Below are positions 58,768 to 64,000 of a DNA stretch of 64,000 nucleotides, piece after piece (position 1 is the stretch's first letter; each line of letters opens with the position of its first letter). The DNA is from Quercus robur. Its lineage: Eukaryota > Streptophyta > Magnoliopsida > Fagales > Fagaceae. Position numbers and translations under genes: made by a program. Location of the stretch: contig NC_065535.1 of the NCBI RefSeq assembly GCF_932294415.1, positions 27,684,782 to 27,748,781 of the forward strand, in the 5' to 3' direction. The notes under the pieces were generated by a model, which searched no databases, was not told the DNA's origin, and saw only the letters and a program-made list of their open reading frames with translations.

Positions 58768-61728
58768 CCTATATCTCAGATAGACCAGCTGGTAGATGCT
58801 ACCGTAGGCCATCCTCGGATGAGCTTTTTAGATGCCTTTCAAGGATACCATCAAATACCACTAGCTCCAGATGATCAAGAGAAGACAGCTTTTGTTACTC
58901 CCACTGGAAACTACCATTACAAGGTGATGCCCTTCAGTTTGAAAAATGTGGGATCCATCTATCAAAGGATGATGATTAAAATGTTTGAACCTTAATTGGG
59001 CAAGAATATTGAAGTCTATATAGATGACATGGTGGTGAAGAGCAAGGTGGTGTCTGAGCATGTGGGAGACCTCGGAGATATTTTTGAAATACTGAGAAAA
59101 CACAAGCTGTGCCTTAATGCCTCCAAGTGTTCTTTTGGCGTGGGATCAGGCAAGTTTCTGGGCTATATGGTGACCCACAGAGGAATCGAAGTTAATCTCG
59201 ACCAAGTTAAGGCGATAAACAGTTTGCAACTACCTCGGAATCCCAAAGAAGTTCAGAATCTAACCGGAATGACTATTGCTCTAAACCGATTTATCTCTCA
59301 GTCCACAGATAGATACAGACCTTTCTTCTTATTGATGAATAAATGGAAAGGATTTGAGTGGGCCAAGGAGTGTGCTTTGGCATTTCAGCAACTTAAAGAA
59401 TACCTATCTCAGCCACCTATCATGTCCAGTCCTGAGGTGGATGAGGTCCTATTTGCTTATATTGCGGTGGCCCCTCATGCTGTAAGTTTGGTGTTGATAC
59501 GAGTTGACAGTGGTGTACAACAGCCAGTCTACTATGTGAGCAAGTCACTACATGAGGCCGAGATTCGCTATCTACCGCTGGAGAAGGCCATCCTAGCAGT
59601 GGTGCATGGTACACGAAAGTTTCCCCATTACTTCCAAGCACAAACAGTCGTCGTCCTAACTCAACTTCCACTCAGGGTCATACTTCGAAGTGCTGATTAC
59701 ACGGGGAGGATTGCAAAGTGGGCACAGTTCTAGAGGCTTTTGGCATCAAATACATGCCCCGTACCTCTGTCAAGGGTCAGGTATTGGCAGACCTCGTGGC
59801 CGAGTTCACTGAACCCTCATTAGAAAAAGCAGCATCGACACAGAACATGGATGAAAAATTGGTTGGCACAATCTCCCTATAAGAACCTTTATTATGGAAG
59901 GTATACGTCGATGGTGCTGTAAATCAAAGGTGTTCTAGAGTGGGGCTAGTTCTGATCTCACTCGAGAAGCTCACCATTGAAAAATCACTAAGATTGGGCT
60001 TCTCGGCCACGAATAATGAGGCTAAATATGAAACTTTGCTGGAGGGAATGTCCATGGTTCAAAGAATGGGAGGAAAGACAATAAAGATGTTTTCAGACTC
60101 AAGACTAGTTGTCGGCCAGATAAAGGGCGAACTAGAAGCAAGAGATGAGAGAATGCAAGGGTATTTAAGTCAAGTCAGGCATTTGCAATCAGGATTTGAA
60201 TCCTTTAGCCTATTGCACGTCCCTAGAAGTGGAAACACACACGCCGATTCCCTAGCCACGCTTGCAACCTTCTCAGTGCAGGGGTTATCCTTATAGAGGA
60301 CTTGTGCAAACCCACAGAGGTAAGGAAAAGGTGGTCCATGTTCACCAAGTCAGAGTAGGGCCTAGCTGGATGGATCCATAGTACTATTCCTTAGAAAAGA
60401 TATCCTTCCAAAAGACAAATCAGAAGTAGATAAGGTAAGGAGAAAGGTGCCTCGTTTCTGGCTGTCCGAGGACCAAATATTGTACAAGCGCTCTTTTTCT
60501 GGGCTATATATTCCTTAGAGAAGATATCCTTCCGAAAGACAAATCAGAAGCAGATAAGGTAAGGAGAAAGGAACCTCGTTTCTGGCTGTCCGAGGACCAA
60601 AGATTGTACAAGCGCTCTTTTTCTAGGCTATATCTACTTTGCATTCACCTTGAGGCGTCAGAATTACTCCTGGAGGAATTACATGAAGGAATTTGTGGAA
60701 GCCACACAGGAGGCAGATCTTTGTCTTATAGAGTTGTCACTCAGGGCTATTGGTGGCTAAATATGTAGAAAGAAGCGCAAGAATATGTGAAGAAGTGTGA
60801 TCAATGTCAAAGATTTCCACCAAATATACATCAGCCGGGAGGAGTCCTTAACCCACTATCTAACCCTTGGCCATTTTCTCAATGGGGTTTAGATATAATG
60901 GGCCCTTTCCCCAAAGCAGCAAGGAACAAGCGATATCTGCTGGTCGGCACTGACTATTTTACTAAGTGGGTTGAAGTCGAGCCCTTGGCGAACATCAGAG
61001 ATGTAGACGCCAAGAAGTTTGTCTAGAAAAACATTGTCACCCATTTCGGGGTCCCTTACACCCTCATTTCGGACAATGGCCTTTAGTTTGATAGCAAGTC
61101 CTTCAAAAGATACTGCTGTGAATTGGGAATTATGAATAGATATTCTACCCTATCTTATCCCCAGGGGAATAGGCAAGCCGAAGTGGTTAACAAGGTTATA
61201 ATGAATGGGCTTAAGAAGAGGTTAGAAGATGCTAAGGGAAAGTGGGTGGAAGAAATGCCACATGTCCTATGGACATATCGAACCACACCTCGCAAGTCAA
61301 CCGGGGAGACTCCCTTTTCAATGACTTACGGGGCCGAGACTGTTATTCCTTTAGAAACTAGCTTCCCAACATTAAGAACCACCTCATTCAATCCAAGCAG
61401 TAATAATGAGTTGTTAGAAAAGAGTTTAGATTTTATTGAAGAAAGAAGAGAAAGTGCAATGGTTTAGTTGGCATACTACCAACACAAACTCAAGTAGGGT
61501 TATGATGCCAATGTAAAGCTGAGGCCATTAGTGCTTGGTGACTTGGTGTTGAGAAAAGTTCTGGGCACTGCAAAGAACTCAACGTGGAGAAAGCTGGGGC
61601 CTAATTGGGAAGGACCATATCGCATCACCTCGGTGGCTGGTATAAGAGTATATTTTCTTGAAGACTTAGATGAGCATGTAATACTACGCCCTTGGAATGT
61701 AAACAACCTGAAAATGTATTATTATTAA
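58768..61728 (+). pseudogene. Ty3/gypsy pol of Tat type, 5'-truncated
   Basis: It starts inside RT (QIDQLVDATVGHPRMSFLDAF, GYHQIPLAPDDQEKTAF, YIDDMVVKS at about 59016). An RNase H linked to RT follows (PVYYVSKSLHEAEIRYLPLEK), then a second RNase H of RVT_3 type (VYVDGAVNQ at about 59900; ATNNEAKYETLLEGM; SDSRLVVGQIKG), then the integrase (CDQCQ at about 60800, QWGLDIMGPFP, LISDNGL, PQGNRQAEVVNK) and the end of pol (GDLVLRKV...NWEGPYRI). A second RNase H before integrase is a known mark of plant Tat elements. Stops at 58993, 59880, 60766, 61024, 61084, 61465 and 61495, and frameshifts at about 59720 and within 60387-60634, inactivate it. Confidence 0.9.
60387..60634 (+). repeat. 124-bp tandem duplication in gypsy pol
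   Basis: 60387-60510 and 60511-60634 are near-identical copies (ttccttagaaaagatatcc... to ...cgctctttttctgggctatata), with a few base changes. Because 124 is not a multiple of three, the duplication itself shifts the frame, which explains why the second RNase H and the integrase lie in different frames. Confidence 0.92.
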
Positions 61729-61801
61729 TGAAAGTTTTCCTTTGTCAATATGTTCACTTGTTGCGTGAAGGCATCATACTTCCTTTTATTCATTCTTTAT
61801 A

Positions 61802-62650
61802 AGTGTTAAACAGATCCTAAGCTATGTTAGGCCTCTTGGACCACATATTTGGGTAAAATTAACACTCAATGACATTTGTTCATTTCTTTATAAGTGTTAA
61901 ACAGATCCTAAGCTATGTTAGGTCTCTCAGATCACATGCTTGGGTGAAATTAATACTCAATGGCATCTTTATAAGTGTTAAACAAATCCTAAGCTATGTC
62001 AGGTCTCTCGGATCACATGCTTGGGTGAAATTAACACCCAATGGCATCTTTATAAGTGCTAAACAGATCCTAAGCTATGTCAGGTCTCTTGGACCACATA
62101 TTTGGGTAAAATTAATACTCAATGACATTTATTCATTCTTTTATAACTGTTAAACAGATCCTAAGCTATGTCAAGTCTCTTGAATCACATGCTTGGGTGA
62201 AATTAACACTCAATGGCATCTTTATAAGTGTTAAACAGATCCTAAGCTATGTCAGGTCTCTCGGATCACATGCTTGGGTGAAATTAACACTCAATGACAT
62301 CTTTATAAGTGTTAAATAGATCCTAAGCTATATCAGGTCTCTCGGACCACATATTTGGGTAAAATTAACACTCAATGACATTTATTCATTCTTTATAAGT
62401 GTTAAATAGATTCTAAGCTATGTCAGGTCTCTCAGATCACATGATTGAGTGAAATTAACACTCAATGACATCTTTATAAGTGTTAAACAGATCCTAAGCT
62501 ATGTTAGGTCTCTCGGACCACATATTTGGGTAAAATTAACGCTCAATGACATTTATTCATTCTTTTATTAGTGTTAGACATATCCTAAATTATGTATGGG
62601 CTCTCGAACCACATACATGGGAGAGATTAACACATTATGATATCTTTTTT
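61802..62650 (+). repeat. Tandem array of 81- and 91-bp units with higher-order pattern
   Basis: Units start at 61802, 61893, 61974, 62055, 62146, 62227, 62308, 62398, 62479 and a worn one at 62570. Long units (90-91 bp; accacatatttgggtaaaatt...gacatttattcattct) and short units (81 bp; atcacatgcttgggtgaaatt...ggcatcttt) follow the order L-S-S-L-S-S-L-S-L. All share gtgttaaacagatcctaagctatgt. It begins about 70 bp after the gypsy pol stop. The ORFs at 61869-62319 are an effect of repeat periodicity. Confidence 0.95.
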
Positions 62651-62924
62651 GTCTCTCACTAACTATCACAACAAATCCAGTATTATAGCCAACTCCTTAA
62701 GTTGTTAACGGTATATTGTTATCAGTTTTTACTAAAGGGAAAATAACAAAGGTTCAATACTATTTATGATAGTGGTACTTTGAGCACATAAAACAAAAAA
62801 GCAAAAGATGAAAAGAAAAACATTCTCATTAAGTGAAAGAGAAAATACATTATACACATTGACATAATGTCATTTAAAAAAAAAAAATTTACTGCAAAGG
62901 AAATTACAAAAAGAAGCCTAAGTA
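62651..62924. other. Spacer between tandem array and antisense ORF
   Basis: AT-rich and A-rich (runs at 62874-62887). It probably includes the 3' UTR of the minus-strand ORF that ends at 62925. Nothing else recognised. Confidence 0.5.
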
Positions 62925-64000
62925 CTAAACTCTGGCACCAGGAGCAGGAGGATCTTCTTTCTGGCTCAGCTAGGAGGTAGGAGCATTATTGGCCTTAGGA
63001 TCAGCTTCTTAGTTCTTAGCCTCTGCTTCCTTCATCTTGGCTATAGCTTCCTTGTCCTTGGCAACGTCCTTGGCTTCTGCGGAGGGCTTTTTCCCCTTGC
63101 CCTTACCCTTTTCTTTCTCTACCTCGGCCCTTTGGCCTTGATCACCAGCTTGGTTGGGTCCCTTTGAAGCCTCAGGAGGAGGGAAAGCATCTTGGATAGT
63201 AGGCGGTTGCTCAAAATTTTCTGGAGCAGGGGCAGGGGGAGAGGAAACAGCACCGGGGACTTCACGAATATCCGGATGATAATAAACACTCCCGGGCTGC
63301 CTCCAAACAGAGTCCACAGGGTCTCTTGCAACGTTAAGGGCCCTATCCTATATCACGTTGTAGTAATCCTTGCATACCTCTGAAAGCTCCTCAGCAAGAC
63401 TTATTTGCGTCTCCTCCACGCCAAGTTGATAAGAAGCCTGCTTCTCAGCCTCGACTGCCTCCTTGGCTAGCTGAATTGCCTCATTGGCCCTCTGCAACTC
63501 GGCCTTAAGATCTAAGACCAATTGTCTCTCAGTGGCTAGATCTATCTTAGTCAAGTGCAGCTTTTTGCGCTAATCCTCAGCTTGCCTTTCTATGGTTTTC
63601 AAACCGGCCTCGGCACTTGAATGAGCTTTATTTGCCTTTTTTAAGCCTCTCGGACATCTCAGCCTGCTCCTGTTTAAGGGCCCCCAACGATTTCTCAACT
63701 TCAGCACGAGAGAGGGCCTCGGCCTCGGCTTGTTTACGAGTGTCACGATTCCCCTCATCGGCCATGAAAACTTGTTGAGTAATCTGCCCAAAGATCACAG
63801 AAAAATAATATGAGTCAAGAAGTAAAGAAAGAACGAAAGTACAATTTAGTATCTAAATTCATGAGTATGCGGATTGCCTACCATAGCAAGGTCCCTCTTC
63901 AGTGACAGAAAAAGGTCGTTCTGCTTGAAGCGCCTGTAAGCTTCCATATCCTTCGGAAGGAGTAAAGACTGCTCCAGGGCCTCAGCTATGTACCCCGCTT
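62925..64000 (-). pseudogene. Antisense coiled-coil ORF of the gypsy element, with intron; partial
   Basis: Minus strand, entering at the window edge. The first visible exon is 64000-63882 (GYIAEALEQSLLLPKDMEAYRRFKQ... ending LAM), then a 98-bp GT-AG intron (63881-63784), then ITQQVFMADEGNRDTRKQ. A long charged heptad-rich coiled coil (about 63760-63370) is followed by a Pro-rich segment and a Lys/Glu/Ala-rich tail (KGKGKGKKPSAEAK) ending at TAG 62925-62927. It has in-frame stops at 63570, 63348, 63009 and 62970 and one frameshift near 63640. It lies between pol and the expected 3' LTR but on the opposite strand, as in antisense ORFs known from Tat-lineage elements such as Grande and Retand. 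Function unknown. Confidence 0.7.

Noticed and set aside
61869..62319. ORFs with a repeated peptide (VKQILSYVRSLGSHAWVKL)
   Set aside because: The 81-bp period of the tandem array is a multiple of three, so a frame stays open across units. There is no sign of selection and the long units break the pattern.
1..64000. CRISPR arrays, bacterial operons or ribosome-binding sites
   Set aside because: The genes have introns, plant-type promoters and eukaryotic retroelements; the tandem arrays found have no spacer-repeat structure.

Overview
The window is nuclear DNA of a flowering plant, most likely a woody eudicot. The evidence is multi-exon genes with short exons and GT-AG introns, AT-rich intergenic DNA, and plant-type Helitrons, SINEs, Ty1/copia, Ty3/gypsy and LINE elements. 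The species cannot be fixed from sequence alone; a Fagales tree such as oak is a guess. Only three protein genes look intact; most of the rest is transposable-element DNA at various stages of decay. | LAYOUT. 1-4.35 kb: a small Mutator-like MITE, a minus-strand Helitron, and a 2.5 kb solo LTR whose last part carries a 20-bp tandem repeat. 4.4-9.5 kb: first cinnamyl-alcohol-dehydrogenase-like gene (CAD-A, six exons), with a LINE 3' fragment in intron 1. 9.5-15.1 kb: a repeat unit followed by a composite Helitron that contains a 5'-truncated LINE and two opposed GGTCCA-type minisatellites. 15.4-21.5 kb: second, tandem-duplicated CAD gene (CAD-B, same six exons), its introns enlarged by a SINE-bearing insertion and by a solo LTR. 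21.6-32.0 kb: Helitrons in both orientations, a solo LTR, a SINE and a large inverted repeat. 33.1-35.0 kb: an intact six-exon WAT1-related (EamA/MtN21) transporter gene on the minus strand. 35.9-42.3 kb: a Helitron with a nested solo LTR and an internal tandem duplication, a MITE-like hairpin and a hAT-type element. 42.3-49.8 kb: a second minus-strand WAT1-related gene, now a pseudogene, with a full-length copia element in its fifth exon and a rearranged copia fragment where exon 2 should lie. 50.1-55.2 kb: a young full-length copia element. 55.6-58.8 kb: a minus-strand LINE. 58.8-64.0 kb: the 3' part of a Tat-type gypsy element with a second RNase H, an integrase, a higher-order tandem array, and an antisense spliced coiled-coil ORF that runs off the window. 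| HOW IT FITS TOGETHER. The two CAD genes arose by duplication of a unit of about 5 kb that included promoter and 3' flank. Each copy gives the empty site for insertions in the other, so the insertions can be ordered after the duplication. The two WAT1-related genes share strand and exon plan and probably form a decayed tandem family. The many transposon boundaries called here rest on target-site duplications or, for Helitrons, on A|TC...CTAG|T ends with a 3' hairpin, all read directly from the sequence.
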